From NCBI GenBank assembly GCA_011525035.1, contig WTIZ01000038.1, positions 51,784-115,783 on the forward strand: a stretch of 64,000 bases of DNA, read 5' to 3'. This DNA is from Cryomorphaceae bacterium (GTDB lineage: Bacteria; Bacteroidota; Bacteroidia; Flavobacteriales; Schleiferiaceae). Shown here piece by piece: positions 1-11,809 of this stretch (its first letter is position 1; each line of letters starts with the position of its first letter). The notes below the pieces were generated by a model. It saw nothing but the letters and a program-made list of their open reading frames with translations. It was not told where the DNA came from and searched no databases. The translations under genes and the position numbers were made by a program.

Positions 1-2707
<2,707 letters not shown>

Positions 2708-2715
<8 letters not shown>

Positions 2716-3595
2716 AGGAGTACCGAAAGGAGTAGGGGTCGCTTTGATAACACCCTTTCACAATGATGGCTCTATTGATTTTAACGGCCTAGAAAGACTA
2801 CTTGAACACTGCATTAATGGTGGAGTAGATTATTTCGTGGTCAATGGAACCACTGCAGAAAATCCAACACTGAGTAAAGAAGAGCGATACACAGTATTAG
2901 ATTTCGTTTTAGAAAAGAATGCCAATCGTTTGCCTGTGGTTTTCGGAATTGGCGGAAATAACACCATGGCTGTTGCGCAGGAAATGTCTGCATTTAATGT
3001 TGACGGTGTAAGTGCGTTGCTAAGTGCAAGTCCATACTACAATAAGCCTACTCAAGAAGGAATTTACCAGCATTACAAGGCTTTGAGTGAAGCGTCTAGT
3101 TTGCCAATTATTCTTTACAACGTTCCTGGAAGAACAAGCTCTAATATCTCTGCGGAAACTACGCTGCGTCTAGCTGCTGACTTTGAAAATATTGTAGCAA
3201 TTAAAGAGGCGAGTGGAAATTTAGATCAGATCACTGAACTTGTTTTAGGGCGTCCAGAAGGTTTTAAAATCATTTCTGGTGACGACAATCTAACATTTGC
3301 CATGTTAGGTATAGGTTGTGACGGTGTAATCTCTGTCAGCGGACAAGGAGTGCCAGAAGTATTCTGTAAGGTTTACGATGAAGCCGTTCAAGGCAATTGG
3401 TCCGCATCAAAAGAGGCACATCTATCGCTGTTTAACCTGACTAATTTGTTATTTGCAGAGGGTAATCCTGCAGGGATTAAGGCTGTTCTGGAAATAAGAG
3501 AGATTTGTGGTGACCATGTAAGATTGCCTTTGGTTCCTGCTACTTCAAGGCTAAAAGCATCTATCAAAGCGGAGTTAGACCGTTTAGACTTTTAG
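2708..3595 (+). CDS. dapA: 4-hydroxy-tetrahydrodipicolinate synthase
   Basis: Condenses pyruvate and aspartate semialdehyde, the first committed step of the lysine/diaminopimelate pathway. At 295 residues it has the usual length of this TIM-barrel aldolase. Visible family features are GTTAENPTLS with Thr48-Thr49, the catalytic tyrosine in ILYNVPGRTSSN (Tyr137), and the Schiff-base lysine in VAIKEASGN (Lys166). It lies 6 nt upstream of a glycosyltransferase gene and belongs to the plus-strand run that begins at prmC. Related aldolases such as N-acetylneuraminate lyase share the fold, but the motif spelling and ligA context favour DapA. Confidence 0.95.
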
Positions 3596-3601
3596 ACATT
3601 C

Positions 3602-4633
3602 ATGTCTATTAAGATTCTTTACGCTTTTCAGGGTACTGGCAATGGCCATGTCGCCCGAGCAAGAGATCTTGTTCCCCGTTTAAGTAAGTACGCCGAGGTT
3701 GATGTATTGGTAGCTGGTACGCAAAGTGATCTCAAATTAGATTTCCCCATTAAATACCGCCGATATGGACTTACTATGGTCTATGATTCCAAAGGGGCGG
3801 TTAGTTATTGGCAAAGCTTTATTCGGAACAAGCCCATTCGATTCATAAAAGATGTCCTTTCCCTTCCTGTAAGGGAATATGACGCCGTATTCATCGATTT
3901 TGAAGCTGTCGCTTCATACGCTTGTTTACTGCGAGGGATACCTTCTCTACAACTAAGCCATCAAGCTGCTTTTTGGTCAAGTAAAACCCCACGTCCAAGA
4001 AAGCGTATTTGGCACTGGGAGTGGGTGATATCGAACATGTCCCCATCGAAATACGCCATTGGATTTCACTTTGAAAACTATGATAAATTCATACTCCCAC
4101 CCATCATCAGGAAGGAAATCCGGGAACTAGAATTAGAGGATAGAGGACATTACACTATTTACTTGCCATCCTATTCAGCAGAGGAAATTGTAGCTTTTAC
4201 GGCCCAATTCCCAAACGAACGTTTTGAAGTGTTTTCTCGAGTAGAGAAACAGTACTCTACTGATAACACGATTGTTAAGCCCGTAGGAGTTGAAGGCTAT
4301 CTCGAGAGTTTCAGAACTTGTACTGGTCTTATTTGCGGTGCTGGCTTCGAAGCACCTTCCGAAGCCTTGTACTGCGGCAAAAAACTACTGATTAGCCCGA
4401 TTAATGGCCAATATGAACAAGCCTCTAACGCAGTTGCAGCCTCGCTAATTGGTGTTGAAGTATTTGATTCTTTGGACACGACTGGCAAGGCCATTTGGCA
4501 AGAATTCTTAAACAGTACACATCGGAATAAAATTGATTTTCCTGATTATGCGGATGTACTAGTTGAACAGCTGATTAGCAATGTAGAAAAGGGCAGGGAT
4601 TATGATGATATTTCCTCTTTACAAGTTTGGTAA
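3602..4633 (+). CDS. Glycosyltransferase of the GT-B (Glyco_trans_1_3-like) type
   Basis: A 343-residue cytoplasmic protein with two Rossmann-like halves. The N-terminus has the glycine-rich GTGNGHVARARDL loop and VDVLVAG strand typical of MurG-like/PF13528 enzymes. The second half contains GLICGAGFEAPSEALYCGKKLL, which resembles the nucleotide-sugar binding region (G-x-G-x-x-x-x-E), followed by a GQYEQASNA stretch. The donor and acceptor cannot be read from sequence. Homologues of this family are common single genes in Bacteroidota. It follows dapA by 6 nt and precedes bamD, but envelope biosynthesis is only a guess. Confidence 0.75.
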   Translation: MSIKILYAFQGTGNGHVARARDLVPRLSKYAEVDVLVAGTQSDLKLDFPIKYRRYGLTMVYDSKGAVSYWQSFIRNKPIRFIKDVLSLPVREYDAVFIDFEAVASYACLLRGIPSLQLSHQAAFWSSKTPRPRKRIWHWEWVISNMSPSKYAIGFHFENYDKFILPPIIRKEIRELELEDRGHYTIYLPSYSAEEIVAFTAQFPNERFEVFSRVEKQYSTDNTIVKPVGVEGYLESFRTCTGLICGAGFEAPSEALYCGKKLLISPINGQYEQASNAVAASLIGVEVFDSLDTTGKAIWQEFLNSTHRNKIDFPDYADVLVEQLISNVEKGRDYDDISSLQVW

Positions 4634-4639
4634 ATACCT

Positions 4640-4647
4640 TACCTTTG
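4640..4647 (+). promoter_or_regulatory. Candidate -7 promoter element for bamD
   Basis: TACCTTTG matches the Bacteroidota -7 consensus TAnnTTTG. No good TTG -33 box lies at the expected 17-21 nt spacing. The element ends only 7 nt before the bamD ATG, so a transcript starting here would have almost no leader. Confidence 0.45.
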
Positions 4648-4654
4648 CCCGTCA

Positions 4655-5422
4655 ATGATGGGAAAGAAATTCTTTACATATATGCTCCTTGCCGTAATGG
4701 CAACTTCATGTGGTGAGTACCAAGAAGTGCTAAAAAGCAAGGATTTGGATTTTAAATTCGGAAAAGCAGTAGAATACTACGAGGCTGGTGAATACAACAA
4801 AGCGTATCCAATATTTGATGAATTAATTACGCTGTATCGTGGTACTGAAAAGGCGCAAGAGGTTTATTTCTATTACGCTAATACGTTGTATCTGCAGAAG
4901 GATTACATCTTAGCCGGCTATCACTTCAAGAATTTCTACAAAACCTTCCCGCAAAACGAACAAGCAGACGAAGCTGCATACCTGACAGCATACTGTTACT
5001 ATTTGGAAGCGCCTACGCACAGCTTGGATCAAGCATACACCTACAAAGCAATCAATGAATTGCAGTTGTTCATCAATACACATCCTGGATCGGATAAAAT
5101 TGATTTGTGTAACGAGTACATGGAAGATCTTCGTGGTCGCTTAGAACAGAAGAGCTACGAGATTGCAAAACAGTATTACAAGACGAGAAAGTACAAGGCT
5201 GCAATGACGGCATTCACGACTACCTTGAGTGAATACCCGGATACACCATATCGCGAAGAAGCCATGTATCTTAAAGCAAAGGCTGCTTTTAAGCTAGCTG
5301 AGAACAGTGTCGCTGAGCTTCAAGAAGAGCGCTTTATTGAAGCCAACACTGCATTGAATGACCTTGAGGAGATTTACCCAGAAAGTGAATACCTCCCAGA
5401 ATTACGTAAATTGACTAAATAA
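4655..5422 (+). CDS. bamD: Outer membrane protein assembly factor BamD
   Basis: A 255-residue lipoprotein of the beta-barrel assembly machinery that would sit on the periplasmic face of the outer membrane and work with BamA. The N-terminal signal ends in a lipobox (MATSC, Cys19). The rest is built from TPR-like helix pairs with the family signatures KAYPIFDELITLYRG, YILAGYHFKNFYKTFP and AAYLTAYCYY. Length is normal. An internal promoter just before it may allow expression separate from the upstream genes. It is followed 15 nt later by rpoZ, an arrangement (bamD-rpoZ-coaBC-DUF4835-recN) that recurs in Flavobacteriia. Confidence 0.9.
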   Translation: MMGKKFFTYMLLAVMATSCGEYQEVLKSKDLDFKFGKAVEYYEAGEYNKAYPIFDELITLYRGTEKAQEVYFYYANTLYLQKDYILAGYHFKNFYKTFPQNEQADEAAYLTAYCYYLEAPTHSLDQAYTYKAINELQLFINTHPGSDKIDLCNEYMEDLRGRLEQKSYEIAKQYYKTRKYKAAMTAFTTTLSEYPDTPYREEAMYLKAKAAFKLAENSVAELQEERFIEANTALNDLEEIYPESEYLPELRKLTK

Positions 5423-5437
5423 ATCATCCCAAAGCAC

Positions 5438-5761
5438 ATGGATTACAAGAAAATGCCTGCGGATAAAACCACAAGAACGCACGACACTAACAAGATTGAC
5501 GCGCCTACAGAGAATATCTACGAGGCGTTAACAATTATTGCAAAGCGTGCGGAGCAGATCAACGATGACACTCGTGAAGAATTACACGCTAAACTTCAAG
5601 AGTTCGCATCTTCGACTGAATCTCTTGAGGAGATCTTTGAAAATAAAGAGCAGATTGAAGTAAGCCGTTTTTACGAGAGCTTGCCAAAGCCAACTGCACT
5701 TGCAATGCAAGAGTGGTTAGACAATAACATCTACTTCAGAAGAGAAGGAGAAGAGAAATAA
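5438..5761 (+). CDS. rpoZ: DNA-directed RNA polymerase omega subunit (Bacteroidota type)
   Basis: A 107-residue protein resembling the Rpb6/omega family in its Bacteroidota form. The N-terminal half holds the conserved helix around NIYEALTIIAKRAEQI, the counterpart of the omega segment that latches the beta-prime subunit. The C-terminal half (SLPKPTALAMQEWLDN) is typical of the extended Bacteroidota version. Position between bamD and coaBC supports the call, since omega genes often neighbour coaBC. Divergence from proteobacterial omega is large, so the assignment leans on context and family pattern. Confidence 0.82.
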   Translation: MDYKKMPADKTTRTHDTNKIDAPTENIYEALTIIAKRAEQINDDTREELHAKLQEFASSTESLEEIFENKEQIEVSRFYESLPKPTALAMQEWLDNNIYFRREGEEK

Positions 5762-5771
5762 ATCTAATCCG

Positions 5772-7004
5772 ATGAGTCTTTTGTACAATCGCAAGGTGCT
5801 GCTTGGCGTTTCAGGTAGTATTGCAGCTTACAAAAGCGCGCATCTAGTTAGAGAACTCATTAAAAGGGGTGCCGAAGTCCAGGTTGTCATTACTGATGCC
5901 GCCAAGGATTTCGTCACCCCTTTGACTCTTTCCACCCTGAGTACACGTCCTGTTTATAGTGCTTTCATCGAAGAAGAGCAGAAGGCTTATGGCGTTTGGA
6001 ACAATCATGTTGAAATGGGCTTGTGGGCCGATTTAATGGTTATTGCGCCAGCCTCATCTAATACGCTTTCTAAAATGGCAACGGGTGCCTGTGACAATCT
6101 TTTAACAGCGGTTTATTTGAGCGCTAAATGTCCTGTTTTTGCAGCGCCTGCAATGGATCTTGATATGTACGCCAATGGCGCAACTTCGGATAACCTCAAG
6201 ATTCTCGAACAGCGAGGGGTGGGAATTATAGACTCCGATTACGGCGAATTGGCCTCAGGATTAGTAGGAAAAGGCAGAATGGCAGAACCTGAAGCTATTG
6301 CTGATCACCTAGAGGAATACTTGAGCTCGACGCTTCCATTATATGGCAAAAAAGTTCTAATTAATGCAGGACCGACGCACGAACATTTAGATCCGGTTCG
6401 ATTTTTAGGTAATAATAGCTCCGGCAAAATGGGAGCGGCAATTGCAGCTGCAGCAAGAGATTTGGGTGCGAATGTTCATTTAGTTTTGGGACCAACTCAA
6501 ACGGCGCTTGACCTAAAGGGGATAAAAGTTACTCGTGTTACTAGTGCAGACGATATGCTCAGTGCAATGGTATCTGAGTTTACAGATAGCTCCTTAACGG
6601 TGTGTTGTGCTGCAGTAAGCGATTATAAACCTGTATCTCAAGCGGAACACAAGATTAAAAAATCTGATGAGGGCGACTCATTGACTATTTCATTAGAGAA
6701 AACACCTGACATTCTTAGTACACTAGGTACACTCAAAAGCGATGAAAATCATCTCGTAGGTTTCGCCCTTGAAACAAGAGACGGTGAGTCATACGCCAAA
6801 CAGAAGCTCGATAAAAAGAATGCTAGCGCAATAGTTCTGAATACTTTAGGTAAGCAGGGAGTGGGCTTTGAAACAGATACTAATGAAGTGTCTGTGTACA
6901 CGGCATCCGGTAAAACTTTTTCTTTTCCATTAACTAGCAAGATTGCGCTCGGAAAATCGTTACTTGAGTTATTCATGAGTGAATTTAATTTATCCGATGC
7001 GTAA
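5772..7004 (+). CDS. coaBC: Bifunctional phosphopantothenoylcysteine synthetase/decarboxylase
   Basis: Makes 4'-phosphopantetheine for coenzyme A: CoaB ligates cysteine to phosphopantothenate and CoaC decarboxylates the product. The 410 residues show the flavin-binding CoaC half (GVSGSIAAYK, catalytic His79 in NNHVEMG, PAMDLDMY) and the CoaB half (LINAGPTHEHLDPVR, NNSSGKMG, VCCAAVSDYKP). Two positions differ from the E. coli enzyme: Asp129 where E. coli has Asn125, and Ser162 in GELASGLVGKGRM where E. coli has catalytic Cys158. I believe such variants recur in Bacteroidota, so a working enzyme is still likely. The end overlaps the next gene by 8 nt. Confidence 0.93.
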   Translation: MSLLYNRKVLLGVSGSIAAYKSAHLVRELIKRGAEVQVVITDAAKDFVTPLTLSTLSTRPVYSAFIEEEQKAYGVWNNHVEMGLWADLMVIAPASSNTLSKMATGACDNLLTAVYLSAKCPVFAAPAMDLDMYANGATSDNLKILEQRGVGIIDSDYGELASGLVGKGRMAEPEAIADHLEEYLSSTLPLYGKKVLINAGPTHEHLDPVRFLGNNSSGKMGAAIAAAARDLGANVHLVLGPTQTALDLKGIKVTRVTSADDMLSAMVSEFTDSSLTVCCAAVSDYKPVSQAEHKIKKSDEGDSLTISLEKTPDILSTLGTLKSDENHLVGFALETRDGESYAKQKLDKKNASAIVLNTLGKQGVGFETDTNEVSVYTASGKTFSFPLTSKIALGKSLLELFMSEFNLSDA

Positions 7005-7902
7005 GATTATTCTTGTTCTTGTTGCTTTCGTCGCCATAGTTAATGTGCAGGCCCAAGAGCTTCGGGCTACTGTGAAGGTTCTAAGCCCTGAAATACAGAC
7101 GACTAATAAGGATGTATTTGTTGCCTTGGAAAATACTATCCAGAGCTTTTTGAATGGGTATACCTTCACCGAGCACAAGTATTCAGACGAAGAAAGAATA
7201 GCCTGTAGTTTCATTTTGACTATTGAAGCTATGAATGGAGCTCGTTTTGACGGTAATCTGCAAGTTCAATATTCTCGCCCTGTATATGGATCTCAGTACA
7301 ATAGTCCGGTGCTTAATGTGTTGGATAAAGATGTGGTCTTCAGTTACCGTGAAAATGAACCTATTGAATTTCAACAAAATACATTTACTACAAACCTGAG
7401 TAGTATACTGGCTTTCTATTCATACACCATCATTGGTATGGACCGATCGACCTTTAAGTCGAACGGTGGAGATGCCGAATTTGCGATTGCACAAAGTATA
7501 GTCACCACAGCACAGAGTAGTGGTGGGGCAAGTGGCTGGAAAAGTTTTGACGGAAATAAAAATAGGTTCTGGATATCGGATGCCTTGAATTCTCCAGCGT
7601 TTGAACCTGTAAAGGAGTGTTTGTATCTCTACCACCGTCAAGGGCTGGATTTGATGCATATGAGTAGCAATCATAAACAGGCATTGACGACCATAACAAC
7701 AGCGCTTCGTAAACTCGAGGAGCCCAACCAAAAACGTCCGAACAGCTATTTAATGAATCTCTTTTTTGATGCTAAGAATCCTGAGATAATTAGTCTCTAT
7801 TCAGAAGCTGAGTCGCTGGGTGTTGACATTAAAGGTCTACAAGCGATGCTAGAGTCCATTGACCGAACACACGCAAGTTCCTACTCCAAATTCGGCAGGT
7901 AA
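6997..7902 (+). CDS. DUF4835 family periplasmic protein
   Basis: A 301-residue protein with a clear signal peptide (MRKIILVLVAFVAIVNVQAQ). The ATG at 6997 is chosen because the signal peptide starts there; an upstream in-frame GTG at 6979 would bury it. The family is known from the coaBC-DUF4835-recN context in Bacteroidota. Seen motifs include NGYTFTEHKY, CSFILTIEAM, FQQNTFTTNLSSILAFYSYTIIGMD split over two strands, and GWKSFDGNKNRFW. No enzymatic motif is visible and the function is unknown; export to the periplasm is the only safe inference. Confidence 0.85.
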   Translation: MRKIILVLVAFVAIVNVQAQELRATVKVLSPEIQTTNKDVFVALENTIQSFLNGYTFTEHKYSDEERIACSFILTIEAMNGARFDGNLQVQYSRPVYGSQYNSPVLNVLDKDVVFSYRENEPIEFQQNTFTTNLSSILAFYSYTIIGMDRSTFKSNGGDAEFAIAQSIVTTAQSSGGASGWKSFDGNKNRFWISDALNSPAFEPVKECLYLYHRQGLDLMHMSSNHKQALTTITTALRKLEEPNQKRPNSYLMNLFFDAKNPEIISLYSEAESLGVDIKGLQAMLESIDRTHASSYSKFGR

Positions 7903-7903
7903 G

Positions 7904-9544
7904 GTGTTGAGAACCATATACATAAAGAACTTCATTTTAATTGACGAGTTACATCTTGATTTTACTCGTGGCTTAACCGTGCTCACAGGTGAAACAGGCG
8001 CTGGAAAAAGTATACTTCTTGGTGCGCTTAACGCAGGACTAGGGAAAAGAATCTCGTCAAAAGGAATCCTCAAGGACCCGACCAAAAAAGGGGTTGTAGA
8101 GATCACTATTGATATAGAAGAACATCTAAAAGATGCTTTCGAAGCACTTCAACTTGATTTCGAACCGATAAGCACTTTTCGAAGAGAGATATTACCAGGT
8201 GGTAAAACACGATGTTTTGTGAACGATACTCCAACAAAAGCCTCAGCTTTACAGGATATTACTGGCCATTTAGTGGACATAAACTCACAAAAAGACGAAG
8301 GTCTTATTCACAGGCCGTTAGAACAGCTTTCATTGATCGATAGCTTCGTAGAATTTCGCGATGAGAAGAAAAACTATGAGGAGAAATTCATTGAATATAG
8401 AAGAGTCACTCTCGCTATAAAGGAATTAGAAAATATTGGTCCATCCGAAGATCTCGACTACTTGAAATTCGTGTATGAAGAGTTGAACGGATCACCTGTT
8501 ACACAGGAACAATATATTGCTCTAGAAGAAAGTATTCTTCGGGCTAAATCTATTAGGAATGAGCAAGTTTCGTACGAGAAAGCAAGCGGTATTCTCAGTA
8601 GTGAAAATGGATTGCTCGACCAGCTGTATTCACTCGAATCTGCTTTAATGCAAGCTTCAGACGACGAAACACTTCAGAATCAACTTGAACAGGTACGTAA
8701 TATCATTGCCGATATAAAAGGAGTGGAGCGGGCCATCTCCAAAGGCTTGAATGAGACAATCTCTGAAAGCGAATTCAATGCTTTGCTGCAGGAAAAATCG
8801 AGTATTGACGCTCTTGTCAAGAAGCATAGGGTTTTAACTGTTGAAGAACTTGAGGTAAAGCGTGAAACAATACGAGAGCGAATATCTCTGTTAGAGAATA
8901 AGGACGAAGAGCTGATTCGTTTAAATGAGTTGCGTGAACGATTATTAGTAGACCTTGATGCTCTTGGAAACGATATGCATCTATTGCGTAAGTCGGCTTC
9001 AGACCAAATAGAAAAAACACTCAGTGAATATCTCGAGAGGGTAGACCTACCGAAAGCAAGGCTGCAATTAAGTTGGAATCAAACCTCCTTTGGAAAATAT
9101 GGTAAGTATCTACCAGAACTGTTGTTTGCTGCTAATCCTGGTTCTAATATGCAACCGTTAAGCAAAGTAGCTTCAGGAGGTGAGCAAAGCAGAGTGAAGT
9201 TGGCTTTAAAGGCCGTTTTAGGACGTGATTCTGGATTGAGCACACAACTTTTCGATGAAATAGATTCAGGTATTAGTGGTTCAACGGCAGAGAAAATCGG
9301 CACGCTAATGAGAGAAATGTCTGTAAATCAACAGATTATAACCATCACACATCTTCCTCAGGTTGCAGCCAAAGGCGATGTACACTTGTTGGTATCAAAA
9401 TCGCAACGAGTCGATTCTACTACTTCGAATGTTGTTCCTTTATCTTTTAAAGAAAGAGAGCAAGAAATTGCTAGAATGCTAAGTGGAGAGAATATTTCTC
9501 AGGCCGCTAAGAATCAAGCGAAAACATTGCTCAACGCACGGTAA
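7904..9544 (+). CDS. recN: DNA repair protein RecN
   Basis: An SMC-like ATPase for double-strand break repair. No ATG is suitable; the GTG at 7904, directly after the preceding stop, gives MLRTIYIKNFILIDEL, which matches the usual RecN N-terminus (546 residues). A TTG at 7859 would add an unlike extension. Walker A is GETGAGKS (residues 29-36). A long central region with heptad character (about 150-350) is the coiled coil. The C-terminal head has the signature LSKVASGGEQSRVKLALKAVL and Walker B LFDEIDSGISG, then ITHLPQVAAKGD. Length and domain order are normal. It probably reads through from coaBC and DUF4835. Confidence 0.94.
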   Translation: MLRTIYIKNFILIDELHLDFTRGLTVLTGETGAGKSILLGALNAGLGKRISSKGILKDPTKKGVVEITIDIEEHLKDAFEALQLDFEPISTFRREILPGGKTRCFVNDTPTKASALQDITGHLVDINSQKDEGLIHRPLEQLSLIDSFVEFRDEKKNYEEKFIEYRRVTLAIKELENIGPSEDLDYLKFVYEELNGSPVTQEQYIALEESILRAKSIRNEQVSYEKASGILSSENGLLDQLYSLESALMQASDDETLQNQLEQVRNIIADIKGVERAISKGLNETISESEFNALLQEKSSIDALVKKHRVLTVEELEVKRETIRERISLLENKDEELIRLNELRERLLVDLDALGNDMHLLRKSASDQIEKTLSEYLERVDLPKARLQLSWNQTSFGKYGKYLPELLFAANPGSNMQPLSKVASGGEQSRVKLALKAVLGRDSGLSTQLFDEIDSGISGSTAEKIGTLMREMSVNQQIITITHLPQVAAKGDVHLLVSKSQRVDSTTSNVVPLSFKEREQEIARMLSGENISQAAKNQAKTLLNAR

Positions 9545-9556
9545 GTGCTATTTTTG
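9527..9556 (+). promoter_or_regulatory. Promoter for fabI (Bacteroidota consensus)
   Basis: TTG at 9527-9529, a 19-nt spacer and TATTTTTG at 9549-9556 match the -33 TTG / -7 TAnnTTTG pattern. The start site would lie about 15-18 nt before the fabI ATG. The -33 box lies inside the end of recN. Confidence 0.65.
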
Positions 9557-9579
9557 AATTACGAAAAAACACAAAACGT

Positions 9580-10401
9580 ATGTCAAACGGATTACTAGAA
9601 GGCAAATGCGGTATCGTATTTGGCGCACTTAATTCAGATTCAATTGCTTGGAAAGCCGCTGAAGCAATACATGCTCAAGGCGGTAAAGTGGTATTGACCA
9701 ATGCTCCTATTGCAATGCGCATGGGTGAGCTCAATAATCTCTCGGAAGCAATTGATGCTCCGATAATTCCAGCCGATGCAACAAGTCTCGACGATCTTAA
9801 TGCACTTATTGATGGTGCTATGGAACATTTTGGAGGTAAAATCGACTTCATCCTACATTCTATCGGAATGAGCGTTAACGTCCGTAAAGGAAAGCACTAT
9901 ACGGAGTTGAACTATGACTGGCTGCAAAAGGGCTGGGATGTAAGTGCAGTGAGTTTCCACAAGGTGATGCAATGTGCCTGGAATAAGGATGCTATGAACG
10001 AGTGGGGTTCTATCCTGGGATTAACCTACATGGCAGCGCAACGTACATTCCCGGATTACAATGATATGGCTGATAATAAGAGCTACCTCGAAAGTATCGC
10101 ACGCAGCTTTGGTTACCATTGGGGAGTTAAAAACAACGTCCGCGTTAATACAATTTCTCAAAGTCCTACACCAACTACAGCAGGATCGGGTGTTAAAGGA
10201 TTTGATGGCTTCATCGCGTACGCCGAGAAGATGTCACCATTAGGTAATGCAACGGCAGAAGACTGTGCAAATTACATTGTAACTATGTTCTCTGATCTCA
10301 CGCGACGTGTAACCATGCAAAACCTCTACAATGATGGAGGATTCAGCAATATGGGAGTAAGCAACATGGTCATGCAACAATTCATGGAAGGAGAGGAATA
10401 A
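9580..10401 (+). CDS. fabI: Enoyl-[acyl-carrier-protein] reductase (NADH)
   Basis: Catalyses the last reduction of each fatty-acid elongation cycle. It is a 273-residue short-chain dehydrogenase with the divergent FabI arrangement: GIVFGALNSDSIAW for NAD binding, LHSIGMSVNVRKGKHY, and the catalytic pair Tyr150 and Tyr160 with Lys167 (spacing Tyr-X6-Lys in YNDMADNK). The C-terminus (SPLGNATAEDC, TMQNLYNDGGFSNMG) is the Bacteroidota form. It has its own good promoter and ends in a strong hairpin terminator, so it is probably monocistronic. Confidence 0.93.
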   Translation: MSNGLLEGKCGIVFGALNSDSIAWKAAEAIHAQGGKVVLTNAPIAMRMGELNNLSEAIDAPIIPADATSLDDLNALIDGAMEHFGGKIDFILHSIGMSVNVRKGKHYTELNYDWLQKGWDVSAVSFHKVMQCAWNKDAMNEWGSILGLTYMAAQRTFPDYNDMADNKSYLESIARSFGYHWGVKNNVRVNTISQSPTPTTAGSGVKGFDGFIAYAEKMSPLGNATAEDCANYIVTMFSDLTRRVTMQNLYNDGGFSNMGVSNMVMQQFMEGEE

Positions 10402-10423
10402 TCCTGTACCATGACATTATATA

Positions 10424-10459
10424 GAGAGCCGTTAGCCGTTAAGGTTAGCGGCTCTTTTT
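10424..10459 (+). terminator. Rho-independent terminator after fabI
   Basis: A 12-bp stem (10426-10437 with 10443-10454, two G-T pairs) with a 5-nt loop is followed by TTTTT. It overlaps the last codons and stop of the opposing glycosyltransferase gene, which ends at 10445, so the hairpin lies partly in that gene's coding end. Confidence 0.85.
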
Positions 10460-11809
10460 GTAGAGATAGATCTCCGTCTTAGCAAATTGCTCTACAAATT
10501 CAAATCCAGCGACTTCTCCAGGCATATTTGAAATATAGTATACAGCATCATTTTCTGTGAAATGGTAATCTGTATATCGCTCAGCTATTGCTGCCAAACG
10601 CCAGTTTTCAGAAAGGGCATCTACCTTTACAGCACTAGGCTTATATGATTCTTCGATTGCCTCGAGTGCGTGGATAACATGTTTATCTCTAGACGGACTT
10701 TTGGAGAAGTAGATACTTAGGCCAATGGCGACAACCCAACTACAGAGGTTCGAAAGTGAAATAACCTTCACCCACTTTTTTCGCTGAATCGACCATGGAT
10801 ACTCATGTTGTGCAAGGTGAATTGCAAACCCCATCATCCAAAAAGCCATGGATGGCATAAAGTAGTAATGGTGTTGGCGGTCCATCAATAGGAATGGAAG
10901 AGTACCACACAAAGCGAGTAGGAAGAAGAAAACACTTCCACGTTGTAAAGTATAAGCTTCTTTCTTTCTCCACCTAAAAACAATAGTTACGAGAATGGGA
11001 AGAATCAACTGCTTTAAAACTTCTAGAATACTCTCTAGAGCACTACCTGCTTGCTCTCGGTTACCAGATAGTGTTGGTAAAAGTTGCCGATCGAGATACG
11101 TAGAAAAGAAACTTTCAAAAGCCGGTTGATACAGGTAAAAGTAGGAGAAGAGGGTGCTGAAAACGATGATCATGACTGACATTGAAACCAATGCAGCTTT
11201 TCTTCGCTCAGCATATAATGTGGCCATGATAGGCAGGGTCATTAACGGGAATAAACTTACCGGACCTTTAATACCTAAACTGAAGAAGAACACGATCCCA
11301 GCTAGTGCGCTCCAGAAGTAGTTCTTTTTCATAGTTCCTTCAAATAGAAGCCACACAACACATAGAACTGCTGCAGAAAGAGGTGCTTCTAACATGTTGT
11401 TTTGATGTACCCAAATAACCGTTGGTGTTAACGTCCAAAGCAGTTGAGGAATCCAAGCCCTGTGACCGGCAGGAACAAACAATACCCATATTCTTCGAAG
11501 CATCAGCACACTTAGGCCGTACATGGTATATGGGTAGATACGGTCAACCCAAGGCTGATCACCGAATAATCGATAGAATATACTGTGCAATCCAAATGAA
11601 AAAGGAGGGTGCTCGTAGAATTCCGGATGGATAGTTGGAGTATAGGAAGGAACCCATAAGGTGCCAACTCCCTCATTAATATTTCTCGCAATTGAAGCAT
11701 AGGTAAGCCCGTCGAAGAACATTCCTTTTGTAAACAAGAGCGGCAAAAGCAATAACGCAGCTATTGCCCAAGAGAACTGATTAAGTCTGTAGTTTATAAT
11801 GTGACTCAT
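10445..11809 (-). CDS. GT39/ArnT-like membrane glycosyltransferase
   Basis: A 454-residue polytopic protein with roughly ten hydrophobic segments. The first extracytoplasmic loop carries the acidic GMFFDGLTYASIARNINEG motif, which resembles the FFDEGLYA-type motif of GT-C enzymes that use polyprenyl-phosphate sugars; HPPFSFGLHSIFYRLFG follows. These are hallmarks of the dolichyl-phosphate-mannose mannosyltransferase/ArnT group. The sugar and acceptor are unknown; lipid A, protein or glycan modification are all possible. Its ATG shares one base with the prfC stop (TAATG), so it is likely translated from the prfC transcript. Confidence 0.75.
   Translation of the reverse strand: MSHIINYRLNQFSWAIAALLLLPLLFTKGMFFDGLTYASIARNINEGVGTLWVPSYTPTIHPEFYEHPPFSFGLHSIFYRLFGDQPWVDRIYPYTMYGLSVLMLRRIWVLFVPAGHRAWIPQLLWTLTPTVIWVHQNNMLEAPLSAAVLCVVWLLFEGTMKKNYFWSALAGIVFFFSLGIKGPVSLFPLMTLPIMATLYAERRKAALVSMSVMIIVFSTLFSYFYLYQPAFESFFSTYLDRQLLPTLSGNREQAGSALESILEVLKQLILPILVTIVFRWRKKEAYTLQRGSVFFFLLALCGTLPFLLMDRQHHYYFMPSMAFWMMGFAIHLAQHEYPWSIQRKKWVKVISLSNLCSWVVAIGLSIYFSKSPSRDKHVIHALEAIEESYKPSAVKVDALSENWRLAAIAERYTDYHFTENDAVYYISNMPGEVAGFEFVEQFAKTEIYLYKKSR

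Noticed and set aside
9580..10401. fabI as a plain short-chain dehydrogenase of unknown role
   Set aside because: Tyr150, Tyr160 and Lys167 spacing and the whole pattern fit the Bacteroidota FabI form.
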